A stretch of 64,000 bases of DNA from an uncultured Bacteroides sp. (GCA_948847595.1 CAQOGY010000007.1:62001-126000); one strand, 5' to 3'. Counted from the first letter of the stretch, positions 19,435 through 29,261 are shown. Notes: generated by a model from the letters alone, not told the origin. Numbers and translations: made by a program.

Positions 19435-20832
19435 ATGAAAAACAAACTTATAACACTTGTCATTTTATTATTGGGGGTAGCAGGCGCAAAAAGTCAAAAT
19501 ACCTTCGTACATGAACGTTCGCATAATTATGAATGGCCTACAGACTCATTGGTATTGAAAAAGTTAGATCAATGGCAGGATCAGAAATTCGGGGTTATCT
19601 TCCATTGGGGGATGTATAGTGTACCCGGTATTGTCGAATCGTGGGCTCTCTGTTCCGAAGATGTGGATTGGATCAGCCGCTATGGACATACTAACTATCA
19701 AGAGTTTAAGAATTGGTATTGGAACGGACTGAGCCGGCAGTTCAATCCTGTCAATTTCAACCCGACACAATGGGCCGATGTCATGAAACAGGCAGGGATG
19801 AAATATATGGTGTTTACTACTAAACACCATGACGGTTTCTGTATGTTCGACAGTAAATATACCGGTTTTTCTATCGCACAGGGACCTTTTAAGGAAAATC
19901 CGAAATCCGATGTAGCCTGCCATGTGTTTGAGGCTTTTCGCAAGGCTGGTTTCATGACAGGTGCTTACTTTTCTAAACCCGATTGGCACAATCAAGATTA
20001 TTGGTGGGATTATTTTGCGACTCCTAATAGAAATGTGAATTACAAAATCGAACGTCATCCCGAGAAATGGGAAGCTTTTAAGAACTTTACTTATAACCAG
20101 ATTGAAGAGCTTATGAGCGGTTATGGACCGATAGATATCCTTTGGTTGGACGGCGGTTGGGTATCTGTCCGTAATAAGCAGGATATTGATATGCCACGGA
20201 TAGCCAATATGGCACGAGAAAGGCAACCCGGCATACTGGTAGTAGACCGTACCATAAGTGGCCGGTATGAGAATTATCAGACTCCAGAACGGTCGATACC
20301 CGAAACTCAACTTCCTTTTCCGTGGGAGAGTTGTATCACCTTGACCACAGATTGGGGATGGGTAAAGAACGCCAAATACAAGACTCCCAATCAGATAATT
20401 TCCATGCTGATGGAGGTCGTTGCCAAAGGTGGAAGCTTGCTTCTCGGAGTAGGACCTACTGCGGACGGTATTATTGAACAACCAGCTGTAGAACGTCTTG
20501 CCGAGGTGGGGCGCTGGATGCAAAAGAATGGAGAAGCCATATACAATACGCGTATTACTTCCAATTATCATTCTAACAATGTGTGGTTTACTGCAAGTAA
20601 GAACGGGAAAACACTGTATGCACTTTATGCTCTGCCGGAAGGTGAAAAAATACCGGCAAGTATAGAATGGGAAGGGAATATCCCTACAAAAAATAGCCGG
20701 ATTAAGTTGCTGGCTTCCGGTCAGAAGGTGAAATGGGCGATAAAGGATAATAAGGTCATCCTTACTGTTCCTGATAAATACGTAGGCGGTACGGAACCGC
20801 TCGCCTTTCGATTGGAAATCTCTGATAAATAG
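19435..20832 (+). CDS. GH29 alpha-L-fucosidase, secreted
   Basis: This 465 aa protein starts with a signal peptide (to about AKSQ21). GH29 motifs are clear: FGVIFHWGMYSVP (52-64), TTKHHDGFCMFDS (128-140) and the nucleophile Asp239 in DILWLDGGW. The C-terminal 100 residues form the usual beta-sandwich. It releases alpha-linked fucose from host-type glycans. It is convergent with the membrane regulator gene, with only 5 bp between stop codons, and sits just after the tmRNA terminator. I place it in the same utilisation locus as the SusC/D genes by proximity and theme. Confidence 0.94.
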   Translation: MKNKLITLVILLLGVAGAKSQNTFVHERSHNYEWPTDSLVLKKLDQWQDQKFGVIFHWGMYSVPGIVESWALCSEDVDWISRYGHTNYQEFKNWYWNGLSRQFNPVNFNPTQWADVMKQAGMKYMVFTTKHHDGFCMFDSKYTGFSIAQGPFKENPKSDVACHVFEAFRKAGFMTGAYFSKPDWHNQDYWWDYFATPNRNVNYKIERHPEKWEAFKNFTYNQIEELMSGYGPIDILWLDGGWVSVRNKQDIDMPRIANMARERQPGILVVDRTISGRYENYQTPERSIPETQLPFPWESCITLTTDWGWVKNAKYKTPNQIISMLMEVVAKGGSLLLGVGPTADGIIEQPAVERLAEVGRWMQKNGEAIYNTRITSNYHSNNVWFTASKNGKTLYALYALPEGEKIPASIEWEGNIPTKNSRIKLLASGQKVKWAIKDNKVILTVPDKYVGGTEPLAFRLEISDK

Positions 20833-20837
20833 TGCGT

Positions 20838-23795
20838 TTATTCACAATTCACATATTTGGAAGCTGATACACCAAATTGGCTCTTGAAATGTTTCCTGAA
20901 GGTTTCATAATCATTATATCCTACCATTTCAGTAATCTCTAATATTGTATACTTGCGCATTGCCAATAAAGAAGCGGCTCTGTTCATACGAATCTTTCGT
21001 ATTAATTCTGTAACGGTCAGTTGGAAATGCTCTTTTACTTTTCTGTATAATGTAGGTTGGCTCATACAAAGTGTATCAGCTAATATTTTTACGTTGAAGT
21101 TTTCATTTGCTATATTATCTTCTATCACATTGATCACTTTTCGCATGAATATGTATTGGCTGGATTGTTTGGATTCGTCGTTGATATTAGAATCTTGTAA
21201 AATAGCTAGTTCCGGATAATTGGAAAGAGGATGATTCTTTTCATTGGGCGAGTTATCAGTATTATTATTTTTGCTTTCCTGGTTATAATCTGTTTTTGTC
21301 TCTTGTGTGTCGTGTGATGATGGAGTTGCTTGTTGATGTTGTAGTTTGTAGATAGCAATGCCATGCTCTAATTCAGCAATTAGTTGGTCACGTTGATGTT
21401 TTCTTTTAATTGTGAATATTGAGTAATAAATACCTCCAATGATAACTAACACTACACAGATCCGAAACATCCAAGTTTGTGTCCAATGTGGTTGTATGTT
21501 GATTTTTAAGGAGGTTATATCTTCCTCCTTGACTGCTTTTTGGTTTTTTATCTGAAATGTATAGTTTCCCGGTAATAGGTTGGCATAAGAAATTTTCTCC
21601 TTACTATTACATTCTATCCATTCATTTTGATAAGGTATTAACCTGTATACATATTTTTGCTCAGTGGGATAAGGACTGTTGCTGAATGATAATGCAAAGT
21701 CTCTGTTTTTGTGTGATAAAGAAATGTAATCTGTATACTCGGCTGTTTTCGTTAATATCATTTGTCCATTGACGGTATTTCCTGGAATCAGCGGCTTGTT
21801 ATTAACTTCAATACCTGTAATGATTATTGGGTTTTTAGTATTTGCCTTAAAGGTATTTATAGCCTGTTGGGGTGAGAAGAAAAGTAGGTGCTTGTTGCCT
21901 CCCCAACAAAGCATGTCTCCCCAAAAGGCCACAGAACGGCTGCTACCGGAAGCATAATAATTATAAAACTGGTTTATGGATTTGTCATAGCAACTGAACC
22001 CTGAATTAGTTCCAATCCATATGTAACCTTGTTTATCTTCCAATAGACAATTTATCCAATTACTTCCCAAACCGTCCATTGTGGTAAACACATGTTTTAC
22101 AGCTGTTTCTCCATGAGGTATAATGCCTAATCCATTTTGATAACCTACATATACGGTTCCGTCTTTAGCAGTCAATACTGCTTGAGCCGTATATGTATGC
22201 TTGTCTGTCGGGAAAAATTGTATATTTTGCCGACTCTTGGTATAATTAAGTTTCAGCAATCCTAAACTGGTGGCTATCCATAAATTACCTTCGTTATCTT
22301 CATCTATATCAAGTACGCAATTGATAGCTTGTTTCAATGCTACTTCTTTTTTCTCTTTTTTATCACGATTGTACAAAAACAGTCCATTATCAGTTCCAAT
22401 CCAGAAATTTTTCTTGGAATCTATGAATAGAACATTGATAGGTGCGTTGATTACATTATACTTTTGTATTTTCTTTTTTAATGGAGAGTGACAAATTAAC
22501 ATTCCATCCTTGTAGCCGAACCATAGATTCCCCTCCTTGTCTTTTATGCTACATAGTGCTGTCTTTCTATCTGTTTGGGGTAACTCACATAAATTCAAAT
22601 TTTTCAGATTGTCAAATGGAGTACTGTAAAAAATGCCTTGTTCATAAGTGGATAAATAGAGCCTTGTATCGTCATCAACAATAATGCTTTCTACTTCATT
22701 ATCTTCTTTGAAATTGTATTGTTTGATAAAATTCCATTTCCAATCGGAAACCAATACGCCTCCGCCATGTGTCCCAATCCATAAGAAACCATGAGGATCA
22801 TAATAAGAAGATATCATGCGTGCTTCAAAGTCAAATGATTGCCAGGTTGGTTCTCTGGTACTTATTTCCGTAGTCCATCCTCCTGAAATATTATTATCGG
22901 CCAAAAGTATGGTGTATCCATACCATGTAGTAGCGAGGATAGAAGAACTCGAGATAGGGGTGATATTATAAACGTCGTTATGAGACAAATGGGTGGGAAG
23001 TATATTTTGTTGGTTGGCAATATGATTAAGATTATCCAATGAAGTGTCTATAATAAATATACCATGTAACATTGAAGAAATAAAGAGTTTTCCATTATGA
23101 TATACCATTGTGGAAGCACCAAACTCATGTTTTGTGGTTAACAAACGTTTCTGTTTTAAAACGCGGCCAGTATTGATATCTAATAAAAGTAAGCGTGCAC
23201 TGTTGGTTACCAAATAAACCTCTTTATGGTTATTAGTTATACAAAATTTCATAAATCGCTCTCCTTCTGCCATTTCGAACGGATAAACCTTTTCTAATTT
23301 TGATAAAGGATGACCATTGGGGTCTAATATTATTCTGAAACTGCTTAACGTTTGATTGTCACAAGCTAGAAGAGTAGAGTCATTAAGCAGAAGAAAATCT
23401 GTTATCTGATAATCCTTGTTTTTTACAAACGTTTGGAGCTTTCCCGTGTTCTCATCCTTACAATCCATGTACGTGAGCCAATCGTTAGTCTGTAAATATA
23501 ATATATGGCGACTATCCTCTTCTATTTTTCTCACATTCATGCTGAAATATTGGTCTAGTGTGTAATTAGTAAAGCGATTGCCGTCATATTTGCTTAATCC
23601 GGTGCTTGTACCTAGCCACATAATTCCTTTTGCATCTTTATGAATGGATAAGACAGTGTTGTCTTTAAGCCCGTCTTGAATAGTTAATTGCTTGAAATTT
23701 ATATGATTTGTATAAAACGGGGATATCGCTTTACTATTCAAATTTCCTAATAGTAATCCTAAAATGATTAATGCGTATATTTTTATTACTTTCAT
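20838..23795 (-). CDS. membrane-spanning sensor-AraC regulator lacking histidine kinase
   Basis: The N-terminus is a signal/anchor. About 700 residues of two-component-regulator propeller repeats follow (GIMWLGTSTGLSKYDG, GFLWIGTHGGGVLVSDW, GYIWIGTNSGFSCYDK), then a Y_Y_Y domain (KYVYRLIPYQNEWIEC), a transmembrane helix at about 780-800, an Asn/Gln-rich cytoplasmic linker of about 85 residues and an AraC DNA-binding domain (last 100 residues). Numbering is from an upstream TTG; the first ATG is 23795 and gives 985 aa. There is no HisKA, HATPase or receiver domain, so it is about 400 residues shorter than hybrid two-component sensors. It presumably senses a glycan in the periplasm and activates the divergent susC operon. 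Confidence 0.9.
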   Translation of the reverse strand: MKVIKIYALIILGLLLGNLNSKAISPFYTNHINFKQLTIQDGLKDNTVLSIHKDAKGIMWLGTSTGLSKYDGNRFTNYTLDQYFSMNVRKIEEDSRHILYLQTNDWLTYMDCKDENTGKLQTFVKNKDYQITDFLLLNDSTLLACDNQTLSSFRIILDPNGHPLSKLEKVYPFEMAEGERFMKFCITNNHKEVYLVTNSARLLLLDINTGRVLKQKRLLTTKHEFGASTMVYHNGKLFISSMLHGIFIIDTSLDNLNHIANQQNILPTHLSHNDVYNITPISSSSILATTWYGYTILLADNNISGGWTTEISTREPTWQSFDFEARMISSYYDPHGFLWIGTHGGGVLVSDWKWNFIKQYNFKEDNEVESIIVDDDTRLYLSTYEQGIFYSTPFDNLKNLNLCELPQTDRKTALCSIKDKEGNLWFGYKDGMLICHSPLKKKIQKYNVINAPINVLFIDSKKNFWIGTDNGLFLYNRDKKEKKEVALKQAINCVLDIDEDNEGNLWIATSLGLLKLNYTKSRQNIQFFPTDKHTYTAQAVLTAKDGTVYVGYQNGLGIIPHGETAVKHVFTTMDGLGSNWINCLLEDKQGYIWIGTNSGFSCYDKSINQFYNYYASGSSRSVAFWGDMLCWGGNKHLLFFSPQQAINTFKANTKNPIIITGIEVNNKPLIPGNTVNGQMILTKTAEYTDYISLSHKNRDFALSFSNSPYPTEQKYVYRLIPYQNEWIECNSKEKISYANLLPGNYTFQIKNQKAVKEEDITSLKINIQPHWTQTWMFRICVVLVIIGGIYYSIFTIKRKHQRDQLIAELEHGIAIYKLQHQQATPSSHDTQETKTDYNQESKNNNTDNSPNEKNHPLSNYPELAILQDSNINDESKQSSQYIFMRKVINVIEDNIANENFNVKILADTLCMSQPTLYRKVKEHFQLTVTELIRKIRMNRAASLLAMRKYTILEITEMVGYNDYETFRKHFKSQFGVSASKYVNCE

Positions 23796-23856
23796 TTTCC
23801 ACTTCAATTAATGTTTGTTTTCTAAAAGAAAAAAATAGTAACAAAAAGTGTTTCTT

Positions 23857-23877
23857 TTGTGATTATTATAATCACAA
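23857..23877. promoter_or_regulatory. 21-bp perfect palindrome, candidate operator
   Basis: Arms TTGTGATTAT and ATAATCACAA flank a single central T. It is 62 bp upstream of the regulator start codon on the minus strand and over 330 bp from the susC promoter, so it may control the regulator gene. Confidence 0.6.
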
Positions 23878-24087
23878 CTATGTTTTTCGAGACTAAAATT
23901 ACGAAATTTTATTTTATAATGAATGCTTTTTATTGAAAAAATAGTTTCAATAGGAAAATGAATGTAGGACAGAGTGTGAAGGAAATCATGACATAGGCAT
24001 ATTGAAGCTCTAAAAAATCAACTATTACTGTTGATATTGCTATTGATAGGGATAAAAAACTTTTGAATTATATTAATCCTATGTTCA

Positions 24088-24162
24088 TTCTATCAATAAA
24101 AAGTAGAAGAGGGATCTGATTTTTTCTTGCTAAAAGTGGCTGTAGAGGTATTATTGATAGAA
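24088..24162. promoter_or_regulatory. spaced inverted 12-bp repeats, candidate activator sites
   Basis: TTCTATCAATAA (24088-24099) and its exact reverse complement TTATTGATAGAA (24151-24162) have centres 63 bp apart, six helical turns. A third related copy, CTATTGATAG, is at 24040-24049. They lie upstream of the susC -7 box. Confidence 0.5.
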
Positions 24163-24214
24163 AAAAGGGGGGAGATTGATAAAATTACGTGTGGTGGACA
24201 ATAGGGAGCTTTAC

Positions 24215-24222
24215 TAATTTTG
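24215..24222 (+). promoter_or_regulatory. -7 promoter box for susC operon
   Basis: TAATTTTG matches TAnnTTTG and would give a 5' leader of about 105 nt before the susC ATG. No good -33 element is visible, as expected for an activator-dependent promoter. Confidence 0.6.
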
Positions 24223-24334
24223 TGCCCAAGAACTTAATTCTAATAAAGCTATTAATAAAAAAATAATTGCCTATGAAAAACAAATCCAGCCCTTAAGCCA
24301 TGCGGCTTTAATTCTAGTAATATAAAAAGTATTT

Positions 24335-27300
24335 ATGATTAAAAAATTAAGACTAATGATGCAAAGTAATAATTATCACCATTATTGTCTATCTCGATTA
24401 TTTAAGAAAGGGCTACTTATTGTATTTATGTCCTTATTCGCTTTGGAAATATCAGCTGATACAACGATAGACGAAAATAATTTTAATGTGTTGGAACAAC
24501 AGCAGAGTCGTAAACTGAACGGTGTAATAACAGACGAGAATGGAGAGCCTTTAATTGGGGCTACAGTTTTACAAAAAAATACTTCAAATGCGACAGTCTC
24601 TGATGTAAACGGAAGATTTTCCGTCAATGTATCTGGTGCTTCCCCAGTGATTGAAATATCTTATGTGGGGTACTTGACTAGAACTATCAAAGTTGGAAAT
24701 CGTACTTCGCTAACTATTAAGCTTCAAGAAGATAGTAAACTTATAGATGAAGTTGTTGTAGTAGGATATGGGAAAAGCTCTGTAAAAAGACTGACTAGTT
24801 CTATATCTAGTGTTAAAGGAGATGATTTGGTAAATATGCCTAATACTAATATAATTAGTTCTTTGGAAGGTAGAGCAACCGGAGTTTTCATTCAATCGGC
24901 AGGTGGTGAGCCTGGAGCGTTACCTAGTATTTCCATCCGTGGAGGTGGTGAGCCATTGTATGTAATTGATGGTATTCCTAGTACAAAACAAGAATTCTCA
25001 GTACTTTCACCAAGTGATATAGAGTCTTTTTCTATCCTGAAAGATGCTGCGGCAGCGGCTGTATACGGTGCACGTGCCGGTAATGGTATTGTAATGGTCA
25101 CAACTAAAAAGGGTGCAAACGAAAAGATGACAATCAGCTACAATGGTTCTTATTCTTTGAGTTCTCCTACGCAGCCCATTGAATTCCTTGATAACTATGT
25201 GGTGGCCGAATTGTCAGACAGAGCCGCAGTCTATAACAACGGAATGCCTACTTTTATGAAAGTGGATGAGAAAGGGAATTTATATTGGCCGGAAGGTGTG
25301 TTGGATGCGCTGAAAAATGGCACTTTTAATGATGTGACAGGAAACACGGATTGGAATAGTCTGCTGTTTCATAAATATGCTCCTATGCAGTCACATAACC
25401 TGTCGTTGAATGGAGGAAGTAAAAATACTCATTACTTTATGTCTGCGCGTTATTACACCCTAGGGGGGATTTATAAAACGGACATTTCAAAGAATGATCG
25501 TTTAAATATGAGAATGCATGTGGATCACTATTTCGATCAAATCGGATTGCGACTTAATGGAGACGTTTCTTTCAGTCAGAACAAAACACAATACCCACCT
25601 AATGGCTTGTGGTCTATTTGGACACATGTAGCACGCTTGAATTCTTTAACTAGGTGTTTTAATAGTGCAGGTCACCCGACGGGAGGGCAAGAGAATCCAT
25701 ATGTGGAAATCGACCCCGATGCTGGATATAGGAAAAATGACACTCATTATACCAATATGAGTTTGTCAATGCAGTGGGATGTACCTAAAGTTTCTGGACT
25801 GAGTTTTGGAGCACTTATGAATTATAATCTGTATGATAGCTTTTACAAAGACTGGCGTGCTAACGTAGCGGGTGTTGGTCCTGTTTGGGAATGGAATGAT
25901 CAGCCAACTAATCTTGGAAAAGCCCAATTGAAGGAAGATATGTATCGTTCCAATGAAGTGACTTTTGAAGCACGGGTAGATTATAACAGAACGTTCAAAG
26001 AGGCTCATACAATTGGAGCGACTGCTGTTTTCAATTCATGGAAGTATAATTATAATGAAATGAAAGCATCAAGAAAACAATATGAGACAAGCTTCATCGA
26101 ACAGATTAATGGTGGACCGAGTTCTACGGCAGAAAATGAAGGTACTGCAAAAGAAAATGGCCGTATGGGATTGGTAGGTCGTTTAAAGTACGACTATAAG
26201 ATGCGCTATATTGTAGAAGCCAACTTCCGTTATGATGGTTCTGACAAGTTCCCAAAAGGTCAGCGTTGGGGATTCTTCCCGTCAGTATCTGTCGGCTGGA
26301 ATGTAGACAAGGAACCTTTCATGCAACCTTTGTTGAACAATAATTGGTTTAGCGCCTTGAAATTCCGTTTCTCATGGGGGAAAATCGGTTTGGATGATGT
26401 GGGTAATTTTAAGTATTTGTCAGTATATAATAAGGGAAATGATTTTTATGAAGGTGGTAAATGGAATTCGACTTTACGCGAAGGCGACTTGGTTAGCCAG
26501 GACTTGACGTGGTACAGTAGAAATACCATTAACCTTGCCGTTGATGCAGAGTTTTTTAAACAACGTTTATCTGCCAACTTTGAGTATTTCTATTATCGTA
26601 CGACCAATTATTTAGCTAATCCAAAGGATTCTTATACTACACCGTTGGGTACTGCTATGCCTATGATTAAAACAAATTCCGCTCATCGTAGAGCCGGTTA
26701 TGAGTTGAATCTGGCATGGAGAGACAAGATTGCCCGTGATTTCAAGTACAATGTTGGACTTAATTTATCATATTATAACGAACTATGGGAAAGGAAATAT
26801 GATGAACAAGAATCTGATTTGAAGAATCCATATCGTCGTCTTACACATCAGAAGTCATATTTTGACTTGCTGTATGTTTCAAACGGACTTTATCAAAACA
26901 TGGAACAAATCTTGGACAATCCACGGCCTCAGGCATCTACTTTATTACGACCGGGTGATATAGCTTATCAGGATATCAACGGTGACGGTGTGATAGATAC
27001 CAATGACCGGATACGCCAAGGTGCTCCCCGATTCCCGCATTTAACTTATGGTATCACTTTAGGAGCGTCTTATAAAGGAGTTACACTTGACGTATTGTTG
27101 CAAGGTACAGGTGCCCGGAATATGATGTTAGAATCATTCAACCGGAGATTTAATACAAATCAGATTGGTTTGGCTGGTAGTGAAAAATTCTATTATCCAG
27201 GTAATACAGGCGAAATCCTCTATCCTCGTTTAACTAATAATCAACAAGATAATGGAGGAAACAATAATATGGAATCAACTTATTGGCTACTGGATGCTTC

Positions 27301-27535
27301 CTATCTTCGATTGAAGAATGTAAAATTGAGTTATGACCTGAAGTACAGCCTGCTAAAAAAACTGAACTTTATCTCTCAATTTGAATTCTATGTAAGTGGG
27401 AATAACTTGTTGACTTTCTCTCCGGTTAAAAAGTATCACATTGATCCAGAAGACGGTAGAGATGATGAGTCTATGGGACAAGTAGGTTATCCGGTACAGA
27501 AGATAATCCAGTTTGGAGTTAACCTAACATTTTAA
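24335..27535 (+). CDS. SusC-family TonB-dependent outer-membrane transporter
   Basis: This 1066 aa protein has a signal peptide ending near ISAD42, a carboxypeptidase-like regulatory domain (KLNGVITDENGEPLIGATV, about 60-130), the TonB-box/plug entry IDEVVVVGYGKSS, a plug domain (ISIRGGGEPLYVIDGIPS, VYGARAGNGIVMVTTKKG) and a C-terminal beta-barrel ending in FGVNLTF. No STN domain precedes it, so control by an anti-sigma/ECF pair is unlikely, in keeping with the AraC-type sensor next door. With SusD it imports oligosaccharides. Confidence 0.97.
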   Translation: MIKKLRLMMQSNNYHHYCLSRLFKKGLLIVFMSLFALEISADTTIDENNFNVLEQQQSRKLNGVITDENGEPLIGATVLQKNTSNATVSDVNGRFSVNVSGASPVIEISYVGYLTRTIKVGNRTSLTIKLQEDSKLIDEVVVVGYGKSSVKRLTSSISSVKGDDLVNMPNTNIISSLEGRATGVFIQSAGGEPGALPSISIRGGGEPLYVIDGIPSTKQEFSVLSPSDIESFSILKDAAAAAVYGARAGNGIVMVTTKKGANEKMTISYNGSYSLSSPTQPIEFLDNYVVAELSDRAAVYNNGMPTFMKVDEKGNLYWPEGVLDALKNGTFNDVTGNTDWNSLLFHKYAPMQSHNLSLNGGSKNTHYFMSARYYTLGGIYKTDISKNDRLNMRMHVDHYFDQIGLRLNGDVSFSQNKTQYPPNGLWSIWTHVARLNSLTRCFNSAGHPTGGQENPYVEIDPDAGYRKNDTHYTNMSLSMQWDVPKVSGLSFGALMNYNLYDSFYKDWRANVAGVGPVWEWNDQPTNLGKAQLKEDMYRSNEVTFEARVDYNRTFKEAHTIGATAVFNSWKYNYNEMKASRKQYETSFIEQINGGPSSTAENEGTAKENGRMGLVGRLKYDYKMRYIVEANFRYDGSDKFPKGQRWGFFPSVSVGWNVDKEPFMQPLLNNNWFSALKFRFSWGKIGLDDVGNFKYLSVYNKGNDFYEGGKWNSTLREGDLVSQDLTWYSRNTINLAVDAEFFKQRLSANFEYFYYRTTNYLANPKDSYTTPLGTAMPMIKTNSAHRRAGYELNLAWRDKIARDFKYNVGLNLSYYNELWERKYDEQESDLKNPYRRLTHQKSYFDLLYVSNGLYQNMEQILDNPRPQASTLLRPGDIAYQDINGDGVIDTNDRIRQGAPRFPHLTYGITLGASYKGVTLDVLLQGTGARNMMLESFNRRFNTNQIGLAGSEKFYYPGNTGEILYPRLTNNQQDNGGNNNMESTYWLLDASYLRLKNVKLSYDLKYSLLKKLNFISQFEFYVSGNNLLTFSPVKKYHIDPEDGRDDESMGQVGYPVQKIIQFGVNLTF

Positions 27536-27551
27536 ATAAAAGGGAAAATAT

Positions 27552-29261
27552 ATGAAAAAATATTTATATATAGCATTGATGATGGTATGTGGATTGGCAT
27601 CTTGTGATGTACTTGATACAGAACCAATGGACTCATACAACGAACTTTTAATATGGCGTAATAAAGAACTGGCCGAAAATGTATTGAAAGAAGCTTATTG
27701 GACAATTCTTAAAGATTTGTATTGTTCGGGAGATAATAATACAGAGTGTTTGCGTACAGATTCGTGGACTGATAATGTTTGGAATAAGGATAATAATTCA
27801 GTTGCAGCAGAGGCTATTTCTCCCACAAATATAAAAGACAACATAGGGGACTTTAACAGATATTCTTATATTCGAAAGGCGAGTCTTATCATAGAAAAAT
27901 TGACTGGCAATTCCGACATTGACGAACAAAGTTGTAAACAGTTTATAGCCGAAGCTCGCTGTCTGCGTGTAATGGTATATGACTGGATGGTACGTCGTTG
28001 GGGAGGAGTGATGCTTGTTGATAAGCTGATGACTCCAAGTGATGAGATGTTAATGTCCCGTGCTTCAGAAGAGGATATGTATAAGTTTATGGTAAATGAA
28101 TTGAAATTGGCCATTCCCGATCTACCTTCAACTGCCAATAAAGAGCGCTTCACTAAGGGAGCTGCACTCACCTTACTGACACGTGTATCCTTGGAGGGGG
28201 GGCTTTATGATGAAACCATTGCTGCCGGAGAGCAGCTGTTTGAAGGAGAAGAGGCCGCCAATTGGAACATAGATCCTGAATATCGTAAAATGTTTGGTAG
28301 TTTTTCTTATCCGGAAACGAGCCCGGAAATTCAGTTCTATTTTACACAAGGAGATAAAAAACAGGTTTGTGACAATTTACTTCCTATGTATGTCGCTGGT
28401 ACATTATCACCCGGACGAAATACCATGGGACCTGAGATTAAAGATAAAATAGATGTATGGTGTGCTAATTGGCCTTCTCATGAATTGACAGAAGCCTATC
28501 TGGCTATTGATGTGGACGGTGATCAGACAGCAAAGCATTATACGGAAACTGCCAGATGGAAAAATGCTCCTGTAAAGACTGCTGCCATTATGTATAGTAA
28601 TAGAGACAAACGTTTGGATGCTACTATTTGTTATGATGGTACCACTTATTTCACTACTTCTATTGAAATGGATACTAAAGGCAATTGTTATTGGGAAAAT
28701 ACACAGAACCACGGTTTTATGACTCAAAGCGGATATATGTGGCGCAAATACGTTTATGAATTGGATGGTACAGATGCACTTCCCGGATATCAGGTTCTTT
28801 ATGATTTTCGTTATATTCTTCTCAGATTAGGAGAAGCTAGTCTTAATTATGCTGAGGCACTTGGTCGTAAGGGTGAAATAGAAAAAGCTATCAAAGTGAT
28901 GAATATGACTCGTACTCAACACGGTGGATTACCCGCTTTGTCGGAAAGTTCTTCAGCGGCAGACTTCTGGAAATTTTATAAGATAGAACGTCGGGTAGAA
29001 CTGGCTTTGGAGGGTGATCGTTATTTTTCAGTTATTCGTTGGGCAAAAGTGGAAAATGCCACTTCTGTACCTGAGTTTAACAAACGTACACACTGCATTA
29101 TTATTGATGGTGATGATGATACGTTTACCTTAATTGATACCAGTCACGGAAGTTCAACAGGGAGTGATCGGGTATTCTCTTGGCCCAAACGTATGTATTT
29201 CCCGTTACCTGAGTCGGAGACTATGTCTAATCCTAATTTGCAACAAAATAAATATTGGTAA
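27552..29261 (+). CDS. SusD/RagB-family glycan-binding lipoprotein
   Basis: This 569 aa protein has a lipoprotein signal with Cys18 in GLASCDVLDTEP. The SusD fold is visible in the N-terminal helices (KQFIAEARCLRVMVYDWMVRRWGGV) and the C-terminal region (YILLRLGEASLNYAEALGRKGEIEKAIKVMN, IERRVELALEGDRYFSVIRW). It lids the SusC barrel at the cell surface and binds the target glycan. It starts 16 bp after susC, and its stop overlaps the next gene by one base. Confidence 0.96.
   Translation: MKKYLYIALMMVCGLASCDVLDTEPMDSYNELLIWRNKELAENVLKEAYWTILKDLYCSGDNNTECLRTDSWTDNVWNKDNNSVAAEAISPTNIKDNIGDFNRYSYIRKASLIIEKLTGNSDIDEQSCKQFIAEARCLRVMVYDWMVRRWGGVMLVDKLMTPSDEMLMSRASEEDMYKFMVNELKLAIPDLPSTANKERFTKGAALTLLTRVSLEGGLYDETIAAGEQLFEGEEAANWNIDPEYRKMFGSFSYPETSPEIQFYFTQGDKKQVCDNLLPMYVAGTLSPGRNTMGPEIKDKIDVWCANWPSHELTEAYLAIDVDGDQTAKHYTETARWKNAPVKTAAIMYSNRDKRLDATICYDGTTYFTTSIEMDTKGNCYWENTQNHGFMTQSGYMWRKYVYELDGTDALPGYQVLYDFRYILLRLGEASLNYAEALGRKGEIEKAIKVMNMTRTQHGGLPALSESSSAADFWKFYKIERRVELALEGDRYFSVIRWAKVENATSVPEFNKRTHCIIIDGDDDTFTLIDTSHGSSTGSDRVFSWPKRMYFPLPESETMSNPNLQQNKYW

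Larger units (their letters stand above)
23796..24334. other. 539-bp AT-rich divergent regulatory region
   Basis: This gap between the regulator and susC holds no convincing protein gene. It contains a 21-bp perfect dyad (23857-23877), three TATTGATAG-type motifs (24041, 24090, 24152), a -7 box at 24215 and a short leader with a hairpin near 24295. It is the presumed control region of the locus. Confidence 0.75.

Noticed and set aside
19564..20571. 335-codon minus-strand frame
   Set aside because: It lies wholly inside the GH29 gene on the opposite strand. The GH29 frame carries all catalytic motifs; the reverse frame has no signal, promoter or family.
24088..24162. Invertible promoter flanked by inverted repeats
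   Set aside because: The 51-bp segment between the 12-bp repeats contains no -7 box, no recombinase gene is near, and the susC promoter is outside it.
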